Below, piece by piece: positions 34,303-45,511 of a DNA stretch of 64,000 nucleotides (within the stretch, counting starts at the first letter, position 1; each line of letters begins with the position of its first letter). The notes under the pieces were generated by a model. It saw nothing but the letters and a program-made list of their open reading frames with translations, did no database searches and had not been told where the DNA came from. Origin of the DNA: Areca catechu (Eukaryota > Streptophyta > Magnoliopsida > Arecales > Arecaceae); contig CM038038.1 of assembly GCA_021397845.1 (NCBI GenBank), forward strand, positions 65,156,748-65,220,747, given 5' to 3'. The translations under genes were made by a program, and so were the position numbers.

Positions 34303-35790
34303 TATTGGCTCCACCCAGTGATTTTGATGAATAACAAAACATTGAGTGCATATTGTATACCAATGTGTATTTCAAGCTATGAGTTTTCAGGAAGAAAGCA
34401 CCTCAGAATCTCAAAAGCTTATGTATCATGGCACGCCATGGCATGGAGCATTTTTTGTAATTCTGGACATCCTCTTCATTGAAAAAGGGCTTTTGCATGT
34501 TCAATTGTTATTTATTTATGTTCCATTTAAATTTCAAAATCAATATTTGTGTTTTTGGCTCAAATTACACTTGATTGTGAATTTTTCAGTATCAAGTGTC
34601 GACACCTGGGAAACCAAGTGTCAACACTTCAGCATTTGGCATGCAGAAAAACCCTTGGCACGCCAAGTGCAAACACCTAGAACTCAAGTGTCGACACATG
34701 TATTTCAAGTGTCGACACTTAGGTTTCCAAGTATCGACTCAAGGCCTGAGATTTTTGAAAATACAGAACTTTGCCAATGAAGGGTTTTTGTGTCAAGTGT
34801 CGACACCTGTGCATCAAGTGTCGACACTTGAAAGTTCAAGTATGGATACCTAGAAATCAAGTGTCGATACCTGACAGCCAAGTGTTGACACCTGATGAGC
34901 CAAGTGTCGACACTTGAAGCCTGACAGCCCTAACGGATCTATTTTTCTGACTTGCAGAACTCACTTTTCAAGCTCCAAACGGCTAGATTCGAGGCTCCAA
35001 TGGTCACAAACCATTTTTTGGATGTTTCTTGTTGTATTTAACCTCCACCAACTTCATTCTAAAAATATTGAAGAGTATTGAAGTCCATTCAAAGCCAAAA
35101 AACCAATATTCTCTCAAGAACTTCACATCAAGAGCCATTTATAGTTTGATTCCCTGAAAAAGCTTACAAGCTCATCCTTACATCATTCCAAAAGAAGTAT
35201 TTTGAAGGATATTCCAAGGAGGAGACAAGACAAAGCATCAACTTGAGCTTCAAAGCTTCCATTCTACTCTTAAAGAGACTTTATCTTATTTTTAAAATTA
35301 TATATCTGTTTTTGTCTTATGATTTGACTTTGCTTTCAAGGGTGTCTTGAAAGAAGGTTGTTGTGGTTTGTTGGTAAGCCAAAGGGATAAAACCAACTAG
35401 GATTAACTTGTGAGCCGAAGACAAAACAAGTGTAAAAGGTTGTTGGTGAGCCTAGGTGACAAATCCAACATAGGTTTTGACTTGTGAGCCTTTTGAAAAA
35501 CAAGTCAGCTGTAATTTTGATTGGATTATAGTAGAATTCTCAAGGGTAGCTTGGGGAGTGGATGTAGGTGCTAGGTTTGCACCAAACCACTATAAATATT
35601 ATATTTGTGTGTGATTGCCTTCTTTCCCTCTTGCTCTTTTCTTATTACATTTGATTTACTGCTTTCCGCTGCATTTAATCTTAAGCATTGAATTTATTAC
35701 TCACAAACACCACCAGACCTTCACATTACTGTTTTAAATTTAAAAAGACCCAATTCACCCCCCCCACTTGGGCTCCATTTCTGGGCAACA
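34303..35790 (+). repeat. A 3' LTR
   Basis: Partner of 25377-26863; begins TATTGGCTCC, ends GGGCAACA, followed by GAGGA. Palindrome group 34590-34917; TATA 35591. Confidence 0.93.
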
Positions 35791-35795
35791 GAGGA

Positions 35796-36287
35796 GGGTA
35801 GAGAATTCAGGATCACATCTTTGTTGAGTTGCTCGTGCAAGGGACATCCGAGGTTGTCCAATCGTTCGATCATCTCGATCATGTACAATACATGATCACT
35901 GACCGAAGAACCATTCTGCATTTTGGCATTGTAGATGGTACAAGACACTTTGTACCGCTCCACATCGTCTGGTATGCCGAAAGATTCCTTCAACTTTTGA
36001 AGGATCTTATCTTGTTGGGCCTCCTCGAGTTTGTGACTGAACTCGTCGTTCATCACCACCAACATTATGCATCGGATAGTAGTTTGATCAGAAACCCACT
36101 TCAAATAAGTGTTCCTAACCAAACTCAAAGCATTGGCAAGAGGGATTTCGGGTGCTAGATCCGTTATCGCATAAAGGATGCGCTCGTGCTCCAGGACTAT
36201 CCTCAATTTTTGATACCAGCTATCAAAATTGGGATCCTTTAACTTCTCGCTATCGAGAAGTGACCGGAGCTAAAGGTTTGAAGATAT
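35796..36287 (-). pseudogene. D gag N-terminal part
   Basis: The minus strand encodes the copia Gag (UBN2-like) N-terminus: LRSLLDSEKLKDPNFDSWYQ, then LRIVLEHERILYAI, FGIPDDVERYKV and ERLDNLGCPL. The expected start is ATA at 36287 where C has ATG, and a stop sits at 36270. The last residues are interrupted by A at the GAGGA target; phase is preserved through the target to 25371. Inactive. Confidence 0.85.
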
Positions 36288-37889
36288 TTGAAAGGAAAAT
36301 TAAGACCAAATTAGTATATGAATTAATCAATTAAATCAAAAGACTTGGACTTTAGTCTAAAGGTCCCTTCCACTAATTTTTCAGATTGGGAGCCTCTAAC
36401 TCCAATATATGAAATCATCATTTCATAGTGGATACTGAAATCCAATAGACCACGTATGAGCCCGACTTTAGCCGGCTCACCCATACGTGCCTAAAGGTAG
36501 GTTCTCTAACCAATTACTTCCCTAAGCAACTTTTAGTAATAAATTTTGCCCCACAGAACCCCCAATCGGCCTTGGGGCCTCCTATTGCGGGTCTTTGGTT
36601 AGGTCCAACCATTAATATGACAAATCCGATGCTTCCAGCTAACGAATGACCAAGCCCGACTTTGGCCGGCCCACCTGATCACCGTTAAGAAGGTTGCACT
36701 GAACCATCATCTATGGGAGAGTAATCCTCGTAACCGGATGCACACCCGTTCTTTGGAACTGTCGATGTACACCAAGCTAAAGGACTCATTACTGACCCAC
36801 TTAATGGGAGGCTAAGACACCATCAACTCATTGACTTAGTCTTTTTCAAGACCTAATAATTTTAGAGAATTTTAATTAAATTGTGACAGAAGAATAGAGA
36901 GAAGAACATGGATCAACCTCCCACTGAACAAATCAATTCTCAAGAGGGTTGAATTAAATTCAACAAGTTGATCCACGGGCACCTAAAGATCAGACAAGCT
37001 GATCAACTTGGGTGACATGGGTTAACTCGAATCAATAAGCTCTTATAATCAGTTCTGGTTGACCGGATTGGCCAGGTAGGTGAGATCACGGGTGAGTATC
37101 CGTCATTAACCATCTTTCGTAGACACCAACCAAGTTGGCCAGGAAAGAGGTAGCCTTATGCAGCCATGATCAAAACTGTCAAACCTGCTTAGACACCAAT
37201 CGATTTACCAAACTTGATTAGACCAGCCTAAGAACTCGGGCTTACCATAGAGCCACTAATTAGATCCATTTTAAAAGAATGGACTAACCCATCTAACTAT
37301 TAGATAGATACTAAAGAGAAGGTCCTTAATCAACATTTGATTAGTTCTCTTAAGTCCAATTCAACTAACCTTAGGTCTAACCCAATAAATGGACCTAATC
37401 AGATAGCTAACCCAATTAACCCGGATGGCTTATTCAAATGACATTAGGTTTCATAAACTCTAATCTGGCTTGTCATTTAATTAATCTTTCAACTCATAAT
37501 TGTTAGATTATAAGACAACTTTTAATTAAAACATTTTTAATTAAATTCATGTAAAATCCTTTTACATCTTTCATGCATCATATCTAGTCTATCATATCAG
37601 TTTATAATATTGCAAGCCTTAATAATTATAGACATGCCAATGTATAATCATGTATAGGATTAAAACATTTTTAATACCATAGGTTTCCTTTAAGGATCCT
37701 TCTGAAAAGGCCAACACAGATGAACCATCTCGTGCCATAGAAACTTAGGGTTTTAAACCTTGATTAATCTCTATGGACACATGTCCATGGTGAAGGTCTT
37801 AACTAGGTTCCTAAAAGTAATCCCTAACCTAGATACAGATCCAAAAACAACAATGCATGCAATCATGATATGCTACACAGGAACCTGTG
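36288..37889 (-). other. D leader, no gene
   Basis: A 1.6-kb untranslated leader between primer site and gag. It matches C's leader (61753-63670) in long blocks, including two copies in each of an AGCCCGACTTTGGCCGGCCC-type segment (36450 and 36650 in D). It lacks the GTGTCGACAC group found in C. No ORF supported. Confidence 0.75.
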
Positions 37890-37901
37890 GCTCTGATACC
37901 A
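37890..37901 (-). other. D primer binding site
   Basis: TGGTATCAGAGC on the minus strand, one base from the 5' LTR. Confidence 0.92.
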
Positions 37902-37902
37902 C

Positions 37903-40074
37903 TGAAGGAAACTAGTGCATCGGATGCCTACCCTAGGCACGCTACACTAGGGAGTAGGTATTGCATAATTAAAATTTTAAACATGCATACGAAAAAACCT
38001 ACTCATGCACAGGATCTAACATAAATATGATGCATGTAACATATACATAGGCATATAAAGGCAAGTGCAATAATTCTAAATAATATAATAAAATCTAGAT
38101 CTAGACATGCATGATAATAAAAAGTAAATAACATACCTTATAGAGCTTCCTTTAACAGCAAATCAAATCTAAAAGAGATCGATCTAATCTCTTGAGGTGT
38201 CCAAATGTCCACCCTCTAGAGTATCCACGCACAGGCTCTCACTAATCCAACTCCTGAATGGATGCTAGTCCTCCGGGATTCAAGAAACAAGTCACTAAAA
38301 TATGGAGCAGGGAAAACAAAACAAATCCTCATGGATGGTCTTCTCCATGACCGCCCAAACTCCACGAAGAGCACACAAAAACAACTTAAAAACAAAGAAG
38401 AATTTCATGGGATGCTTCAACAAATTTTTGCACTCAGAAATTCATCCCAAAAACTCTCTTCTCCCTTATCGCCTCCCCTGTTTCTTCCCCTCTCTCTCTC
38501 TCGCATCTCACAGCCCTCAACCCAGAAAATTCGATGTAGAGAAAAAACCCATTTGAAAAGCATTCCAATCGGTTTAAGAAGCAGGGAATACATCATTAGA
38601 GTAGAATAGATAAAACCAAACTCCTTTGAAATGGCATTTTATCGATAAAAACCACTAGGATCCGTGGGCAATAACACCGTGAAAACCTGAGAGCAAGAGA
38701 GGAAAGACGTCGGGAGAGAAACACCATGAGACACAATCCATTTCACGGTGCTAAGGATAAACCAAGCTTCATCCGATCAACAAGCTAAACCTATCCATTC
38801 AATTAGTAAAAAATAGGGGAATGGATAGCAGGCAACGAAGAACCAAAAACACCATGAAGGCTGGGAGAAAAAAAAATCGTGAGAAATAAACAACGTTGAA
38901 CAGAAAAACATGTAAACAATCACATGATAAAATCGGTTCAACAAAACCAAAAATTGATTCATAAAAACCACGGTCAGACCAAAACCCATTAATAAGAAAA
39001 ACCGGGTCGAGTCTTGGTCTACAAGGAATAGTTCCTGGTTGACCCAAACCAATCCTCGTCGATCCAAATTAGACCAGATTGATAAAAAAAATTCAATGTG
39101 TGCTTAATCAGACCGTTTGACCTTAATGTCGAAACGATTCCCAATCATTGATTGAGTCCCGGATCAAGAAGAAATCCTCTATGGCATGTGACCTCATAGG
39201 TTCGAACCTAAATGGTAGCATTGGAATACTTCCAGTACCAACACAAGATACCATCTAGCAATGAATCCCGGCATCCCGATAGGCCGAAGATGCAGGAGCA
39301 ATCTATCGAACCTCTGGCATATGGTTACTATATAATTCATCCCTTTGACTCCAATGCTCAAGATGACCTAGGGTTAGACTATCAACCCTAACTAAGTCAA
39401 TCCACAACATGTCTCAACCTCACAAGTCTAGTGACTCCTCACTAGGACTACCCCGATTGAGGATTTGCTAAATTGAGACACTACGAGACATTCAATCCAA
39501 ATAATTTGGACAGGTCAATTCCATCTTGGTCCACCACTGCTCCACAAGTACTTGCCTGTACCCAGAAACCTTCCGTTACCGAATTAGAAATCCGGGTAGT
39601 CCAGCACCAAAGCACAGGGAGTTGCTTGCAAGCTACCATGGTGACCTCAGGTTGGAGGGACACATATACCCATATCCAATCATGTGCATTTCTTTGGCAG
39701 AAAAAAGCTCCATAGAGTCATGTTCAATGAGATGTTACACATCCCACTTACAGATCACATCAGTGTCACCACACTCCTTTGGTCAAGAGGACAACCAAAC
39801 GATATGAACCACAACAACCTACACTTGATACATTGCCATCCTGTATAATGTATCTTTTGGTTGTGAACCTTTATAAAGGACCACTTGATATATCCTCTTT
39901 ATATCAAAGTCAGTGTAGTCCTAAGGACTTCATCACATAAAAAGAGTTCATTACAAGAAAATGAATAATGTGATGAGCTGTTAAAATAAAGTTTTATTAA
40001 TTCATATATAATTACAATACTGAGCATAACCACCTACAGCCTAAGTGATTGGCTTTGGGATATAATTCCCAACA
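37903..40074 (-). repeat. D 5' LTR
   Basis: Pairs with 19733-21934. It begins TGAAGGAAAC and ends TTCCCAACA; TSD CTCCA follows at 40075. CTATAAGG on the minus strand near 38137-38144 is a plausible TATA. Open frames at 38260-39070 are not conserved as coding between the two LTRs. Confidence 0.92.
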
Positions 40075-40079
40075 CTCCA

Positions 40080-40471
40080 CATTATCCATGGAGTCTACTC
40101 TCTGTACCTCGATGTACTTCTTTTTGAGGTAGACATGGATGAGGTGAAATCATCGTTCAACGTGCTTGGACTTCTAGTGAGACCTTGGCTTCTTAGCAGG
40201 GTCTATGGCATCATTGTTGTCGAGTAGAGTGGTATAGCATTTGATGTCATGACACCCAACTTCACAATAAACTTCTTGAACTAGAATGCCTCCTTGGTAG
40301 CTTTCGAAGTGGTGATGTATTTAGCTTCTAAGGTGGAGTCTACTATGATAGGCTGCTTGGAACTCTTCCAACTCATAGCACCATCATTGCACAGGAAAAC
40401 ACATCTTGATATCAACTTTTGATCATTAATATTAGACATGAAATCTAAATCTATGTATTCTTGCACTCTCA
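40080..40471 (-). pseudogene. E RNase H remnant
   Basis: Minus-strand reading from 40470 to 40281 is open and matches copia RNase H: YIDLDFMSNINDQKLISR (first catalytic aspartate region), GAMSWKSSKQPIIVDST and EAKYITTSKATKEAF (second carboxylate). Further left are the ISLYS-like and VDSMDNV pieces in other frames, leading to the motif across element D at 19700. F interrupts it at 40472. Inactive. Confidence 0.8.
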
Positions 40472-42040
40472 TGGTGGGGACACTAGGATCAGACACAGAT
40501 CATTGGATCCCATATGGTTTATTGATTAGGGTTTTCTTTTTAGAAGCTTAGTCATGTGTCATAATTTTGTAATCAATTAAGATTGAGTCCTGTAATAAGT
40601 TGAGGCTAGTTGATTTGTCTCAACCCAGCCTAGTTTATTAAGTCCTATACTTAAGTATGTGTCCAATGAGAGTTTATTTTTGTACAAGAGAAGAGGATAC
40701 ACTACTTTGGAGTTCCACCAGGCCTTATGTAGGAGCCAGAGGTCCTCACATCAGCCAATTGGATCTTGTATGCCATCCCAGGGTCCAAGATTCCTACAAG
40801 ATGCCCAGATGCCCTCTAGATGATTTTCAGATGCCAGATTCCGTCCAGATGCCAAGAAATATTCCACATACTAGGCCACTCCAGGATCCTAAAGACATAC
40901 CTGCACCCCAACCTAGGAGAATTCAAGGCCCAGGTCCATAAAGAACCAAGATTCCATGTTGATTCCAAGGATATTCTAGCCCAGGGCACCCCAGCTTCCA
41001 AGAGAACCAAGCCCATGCACCCTTCACCTTTTGGCCGACCCACTTGCTGCCCTTGAAGCCCAACATGCCAAGCCCTTGGCATCCTTGAAGGTAGACCAAG
41101 TCTTAGCTTGGTTGAAGACTAGGTCAAAGCATGAAGGAAGAAGGAGAAGACTAGTCAAAGTCCTATCCTTTTAAGGCTTTCTTTCCTAACCTATTAAGGA
41201 TTACTTTTCTTAATATCTTAAGGAGAGTTATTCCTAACCTAAGTGTAACCCTAGTTCGGAGAGGGCATGGGAGCTCTATAAATACCCCACCCCTCTTCCT
41301 CTTGCAATCAATCAACTCTTATAAATTAAACTCTACTGAATTATTTTCTTAAGACTGGTGTCTTGTGTTTATGTTCTTTGGTTACTTTGGGTTTTGTTCT
41401 AGTGTTGGCTAAGCTCTATCCTTGCAATCCTTGCATTCCCCATCAGCAAATAAGATCTCCAAACATCAGCCACATCCAAAAGAGAAGCCTTGAAGATGCC
41501 AAGATCAAGAGCTCTTCCTGCTTCCTTGCCACCAGCCCTTAGCCCTAATCCCTTTCCTTCCTTGTTTCATCTTGTTATTTTTTTCTTTGATTACCTGATT
41601 CATGCCTAACCTTGATGTTTTGTAGATCCCTGAGGTGTTTTCCCTCCCCAGAGAAGGCTTTTCTTGCCTTTAGACTAGATCCATATCACCTTTAGATTCG
41701 GGAATTAAAGGCTTGATCTTCCAGGCACCATCTAGAGGCTAAGAGATCTCTTCATCAAAGGAACTGCAATCACTGCCTGGTGAAAGCCTTTCCCCTCTTA
41801 ATTTCTAATAAGATGATAGGTACGCTATCCTAATCCAGGAGTTTCTCAATTCTCGAGTCCTGGTTCTTATTATTTTGCATGAGTATGCCTGTGATATGAT
41901 GATTTTTTGCATTGCTGAATATCTTGCTAGTCTTTACTTAACTTTGGGAATTTAGCATGCAAATTAAAATTTAAAAAAATATAAAAAATATTAGTTTACT
42001 ATTTTTCTTGTATATTTATCAATCTTAAAGTCATCCCACA
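40472..42040 (+). repeat. F 5' LTR
   Basis: About 1.57 kb; begins TGGTGGGGACACTAGG and ends CATCCCACA. TATAAATA at 41277-41284 followed by CCCCACCCCTC as in G. Open frames at 40657-41082 are not conserved coding. Confidence 0.82.
41277..41284 (+). promoter_or_regulatory. F LTR TATA box
   Basis: TATAAATA before CCCCACCCCTC, identical block to G's at 9937. Confidence 0.65.
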
Positions 42041-42041
42041 T

Positions 42042-42057
42042 TGGTTTGTATCAGAGC
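42042..42057 (+). other. F primer binding site, altered
   Basis: TGGTTTGTATCAGAGC; the standard site with a small insertion or slip in its first half. Confidence 0.7.
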
Positions 42058-43090
42058 AGGTTTAGGATAGCATTCATCTGCATTAGGATCACAAACCCCA
42101 ATTTTTGCATCCTGCTAACTGCATTAGGTGTTTATTTTTCATTTGATTTTGACCACCTAGGAATTTTATTTTTTTGTGAAATCTGCACATCATGTCCTCT
42201 GTTTTGTCTTGATAATTGTAATAATTTTTAATTAATTCTACCAAAGTCCTAATTTCCTAAAACTTGGCATATTAGAAACCCTAACTTAAATCCTAATATT
42301 TTTGTATCAGTCTGAAAACCCTAGAATTTGCATCATCATATGATTTTTTCTTTGCATAAAATTTGGTAGAGTTCATCACCGCTGTCCATCCTCTTCTTAA
42401 AAATTTTATAGATTTTTTTATATATCAGCAACTATGTCAAATTCTACATCTTCTGAAATCCTAATTTTCTGAATTCTGCTATTTATGCACCTTGACTCAA
42501 CCTAACCTAATCAACTTCCACACACCCCAATCCCAAGCCCAATTTGTTTGCTAACCTAATCAACCTAAAGTTAACTTACCACCTTATAAAACACACATAA
42601 AGTATTTTATTTTTTGATTATTTTAGATTGCATAAGGACCATCGATTACCATTATCTCTTTAACCTAATCTTAAGGGCAATTGCTATCTAACATCAGGAC
42701 AGGATTTCACCATCTATCCTGGGCCCAAAACAACCATCATCATTCTGACCTAAGACTAATTAAAACTAATTAGACCTAATTTGTCCTAGAGGGCTAGGTG
42801 ATACCAACAGGTCAGGTCCGAATTGTGTGGGCCAACTAGTGCATATAATCTTATGACTATTATTGAAATCTGGTGTCTAAGGCTGAGGGTCTAGAGTCAA
42901 ACGACCTAAGTGGTGTTGTGATTTTTAATTGGGTCCCTACGAAAGCAGGGGGGCCTCCCACACTCCCACCCTCTACCTAGCCAAAGGAAGGATTACCTAC
43001 TAGGTTAAGTGTAAGTCGAGCTGACCCACTCAGTTTTGGCTCTAGGTCTAGGAAACCCTAGATTGTGCTATCCTTTTTTTTTTTGCATGC
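42058..43090 (+). other. F leader, no gene
   Basis: Untranslated leader with the same blocks as G's leader (GATACCAACAGGTC, CTGGTGTCTAAGGC). A T-run precedes 43084. No ORF supported. Confidence 0.65.
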
Positions 43091-44260
43091 TTGGCTGCAC
43101 CATCTCATTATGATTGCTTGATTGAGTGTATAACCACTAGACTAGGAACCCAATACCAAAAGTCTAAACCCCAACCCAGCTCAGCCTTGGATCCCAGTCT
43201 AGAGGCCTTCATGAAAGCCATGACCGATCAGTTTATCCAAACGAACCTCAAATTTGACCAATCCAACACCCAAACCCAAAATCAGTTAGCCTAGATGAAC
43301 ATTAGATTTAACCAATCCAATACCCAGATGAACCAAACCCAAACTCAGCTTGCTCAGTTGACCACTCAGATTAACCTAATAATCCAATCCAATAAGCAAG
43401 CAACCCATAGGATAGATCCATTAGATGATCAGTTAAGAACCCTAGGCAAGACCCATAGAGTTGAACCCTTGCCCTATGAGCCCCAGGAACCCATAGTCCC
43501 TAGATATGAACTCAGTAGTAACCCACTATCTCTCAGTCTACCTGAACCCTATAGGATTAGTACCCCTAGCTGTGAAACTAGTATTGGTCCATTTTTCCCT
43601 AGTCAAACCCCTCTTACCATCTCATTGGTTCACCAGGATGACCTTGAAGAGAAAATATATGAAGCTGATGAGAGCCTAGTGAACAAGTATGAGGACGAAG
43701 AGGAGTTCTCCATAGAAGACTTAGAGTTAGTTGAATCAATAGATACCCAAGTAGAAGCCACCCTAGAATCAGTTGATCCTGACCATACCCACATAGTAGT
43801 CGACCCAGAGTTAGATGGCCCAGATCACACCCATGCAATAATGGAAGAGCAGTTAGAGGAGGGAACCCAGATCCTATTACTAGAGAACCACTTGAGAAAA
43901 CTTTGAAGAAGACCCATTTGTAGAGTCTAGTCCTAAATTTCATGAGCCAAAATAGTTTATTAAGGGCTTGATTTTTTTAAATCAGTACCCTCAGGATGAA
44001 GTTACGCCATTGCCTCCAATTGATCTTTTTCCTGAAATTAATGACCCATTCTTCCATAATGCAGACATTGTAGGACTACCTCAAACCCATAAGATCAATC
44101 TCATTAGTCTAGGACTCATCCGTGAAACCCCTTCTAGTATTTTACTCTTTCTGATTAATGATGAGCCATCTTCTTATTTCTCATCTTGCTAGACTAACCC
44201 CGAACCAACATCTTATTTTCTACCCTTTCCTAAAACTTCTTCTATTTCTTTCACTATTAG
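43091..44260 (+). pseudogene. F gag-like ORF
   Basis: First piece (43091-43294) covers an EAFMKAMTDQFIQTN-type N-terminus; a TAG at 43292 separates it from a 203-codon piece (43295-43906). The second has Gln/Asn/Thr repeats (NQSNTQ, NQTQTQLAQ), a proline-rich part and an acidic tail (DLEEKIYEADESL, EEFSIEDLELVE) homologous to G 12810-12958. The piece at 43968-44192 has FLNQYPQDEVTPLPPIDLF and NLISLGLIRE, also in G. The folded Gag core seen in G (DYYFEWYDMSEE) is missing here. Inactive. Confidence 0.75.
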
Positions 44261-44600
44261 GTTACATTTTATAGGAGTTTGCATATTGCATTCGTTCATT
44301 GAGCATGTCATGTTTGCATTTTACTTCTAAAAAACCCTATGGCACTTAGTAGGAGTACATAGTAAATTTTCATGTGCATGCCATGCTAGGGTCAAACCTA
44401 AAAAGTCTAGTGTGTTAGGTTAGACCCAAAGAAGTCCAATAAATTTCCTTCGATAAGGAAAGCCTAGTCGAGTCTTTTAGGTGTTAGTCTTGAGTCCAAT
44501 AAATTTACAACCCTGATTCATCTGTCCACACATACACTAGCCTCTACACAGCATATGCATCATGAAATTAGTCAAAAGCTGAACATAAGTAATGAATTAA
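44261..44600 (+). other. F spacer between gag-like ORF and integrase tail
   Basis: Non-coding; shares GAGCATGTCATGTTTGCAT and CCCTATGGCA with G's spacer. It marks the place where pol is missing. Confidence 0.6.
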
Positions 44601-44639
44601 ATAAAAACTTGGCTAATTCCTAAAAAAGAGATAAAGAAA

Positions 44640-45107
44640 CTTTTGCAGAGAATTTTGTGATTATAAAGGAATTTCATGCTTGCAAAGCTGGCCCATCCAA
44701 AATAATGAAGAGTAATGGACCCAATGCCTATGCACTTGAGATATCACCTAATTTAGGTATTAGCTCCACCTTCATCATCTCAAATCTTGTAGAGTCTAGG
44801 GAGCCAGCAGTGATACCCAGCGAGCCCCTTGAGCCACTCTCTTTCTTTGTGAGTGAATCCACCCCAGAGCAACCATATACAATTTGGCCTTTTGGTGAGA
44901 AAAAGATTGAGAGAACCCTGGATGATCAAGCCATCAGTACCTGGGATGGAGACTGTCAGCGGTACTTGGTCCGGTGGCAAGGTCGATTAGAATCTGAGGA
45001 CTTGTAGAATGCTGGTGCAGATCTACAGTGCCTCAACCTAGACCCTCCTTGAGCAGCCAAATTGACCCTTACTCGATGGGGTCGAGTTCCTCCTGCCCCG
45101 AGAGAAT
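44640..45107 (+). pseudogene. F integrase C-terminus and chromodomain
   Basis: Open from 44657 to 45007. FHACKAGPSKIMKSNGPNAY and LEISPNLGISSTFIISNLVE form the integrase C-terminal barrel; after a linker, ERTLDDQAISTWDGDCQRYL and VRWQGRLESEDL form the first half of a chromodomain. A stop at 45005 cuts the final helix (NAGADLQCLNLDP). Chromodomain plus this linker type indicates the chromovirus branch of Ty3/gypsy (Tekay-like, from memory). The purine tract before 45108 is CCCGAGAGAAT. Confidence 0.82.
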
Positions 45108-45474
45108 TGGTGGGGATACTAGGATCAGACATATATCACTGGATCGCATATGGTTTACTAATTAGGGTTTTTTTAAGAACCTTAGTCATGTGTCACAATT
45201 TTGTTATCAATTTAGATTGAGTGATGTAATAAGTTGAGACTAGTTGATTTGTCTCAACCCAGTCTAGTTTATTGAGTCCTATACTCAAGTATGAGTCCAG
45301 TGAGAGTTTATTTTTGTACAAGAGAAGAGGATACACTACTTTGGAGTTCCACCAGGCCTCATCTAGGAGCCAGAGGTCTTCACATCAGCCAATCGGATCT
45401 TGTATGCCATCCCAGGGTCTATGATTCCTGCAAGATGCCCAGATGCCCTCCAAAAGATTTCCAGATGCCAGATT
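45108..45474 (+). repeat. F 3' LTR, truncated
   Basis: Matches the first 367 bases of the 5' LTR (40472-40840), then ends at the border of element C. Confidence 0.85.
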
Positions 45475-45511
45475 TGAAGGTGAAAAGCACCTAGTGAGTA
45501 TTTACTCACTA
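45475..45511 (-). repeat. C 3' LTR stub and deletion scar
   Basis: Sixteen bases of LTR start, then TAGTGAGTA-TT-TACTCACTA (45492-45511), a hairpin with 9-base arms. CTAGTGAGTAT is repeated at 45541-45551 in the RT sequence. This looks like templated filler at a repaired break. Confidence 0.75.

Larger units (their letters stand above)
25377..35790 (+). mobile_element. Element A: Sirevirus-type copia retrotransposon with extra ORF
   Basis: 10.4 kb with LTRs 25377-26863 and 34303-35790 and perfect TSD GAGGA (25372-25376, 35791-35795). The interior has primer site, gag, protease, integrase, RT and RNase H in a single frame, a spacer, an extra sense ORF, and several polypurine tracts before the 3' LTR. 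This layout and the sequence style fit the Sirevirus (Maximus/SIRE) lineage. Both LTRs begin TA rather than TG. Seven stops and one frameshift lie in gag-pol. Inserted in D's gag. Confidence 0.93.
19733..40074 (-). mobile_element. Element D: minus-strand copia retrotransposon, split by A
   Basis: LTRs are 19733-21934 (3') and 37903-40074 (5'), with perfect TSD CTCCA at 19728-19732 and 40075-40079. The primer site is at 37890-37901. Order on the minus strand is leader, gag, protease, integrase, RT, RNase H, the copia order. Element A is inserted in gag. Without A it would be about 9.9 kb. D interrupts E's RNase H. Many stops make it inactive. Confidence 0.92.
7936..40471 (-). mobile_element. 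Element E: copia retrotransposon split by G, D and F
   Basis: Own pieces are 7936-9144, 18776-19732 and 40080-40471. The first two form one LTR (about 2.06 kb after removing G); a polypurine tract follows at 19628 and then the end of a copia RNase H, whose rest is at 40080-40471 beyond element D. The LTR begins TGAAGGAAAC like D's and ends TTTAACA. The remaining E sequence must lie right of the window, beyond F and C. The left flanking pentamer is ATGAT (7931-7935); its partner is out of view. Confidence 0.8.
40472..45474 (+). mobile_element. Element F: reduced chromodomain gypsy element, 3' LTR truncated
   Basis: The 5' LTR starts TGGTGGGGACACTAGG at 40472 and ends near 42040. The second LTR starts TGGTGGGGATACTAGG at 45108 but stops at 45474, where element C begins. 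The 3.07-kb interior has leader, gag-like ORF, spacer and integrase C-terminus with chromodomain, the same reduced set as G. The left target pentamer is TCTCA; its partner is beyond the window. Inserted in E's RNase H. Confidence 0.87.

Noticed and set aside
37890..37901. Matches to tRNA-Met 3' end as possible tRNA genes
   Set aside because: Only the 12-base primer-site complement is present at each place; no cloverleaf.
38262..39070. ORFs in D's LTR, also at 20092-20900
   Set aside because: Frames change between the two LTR copies; no domain or start context.
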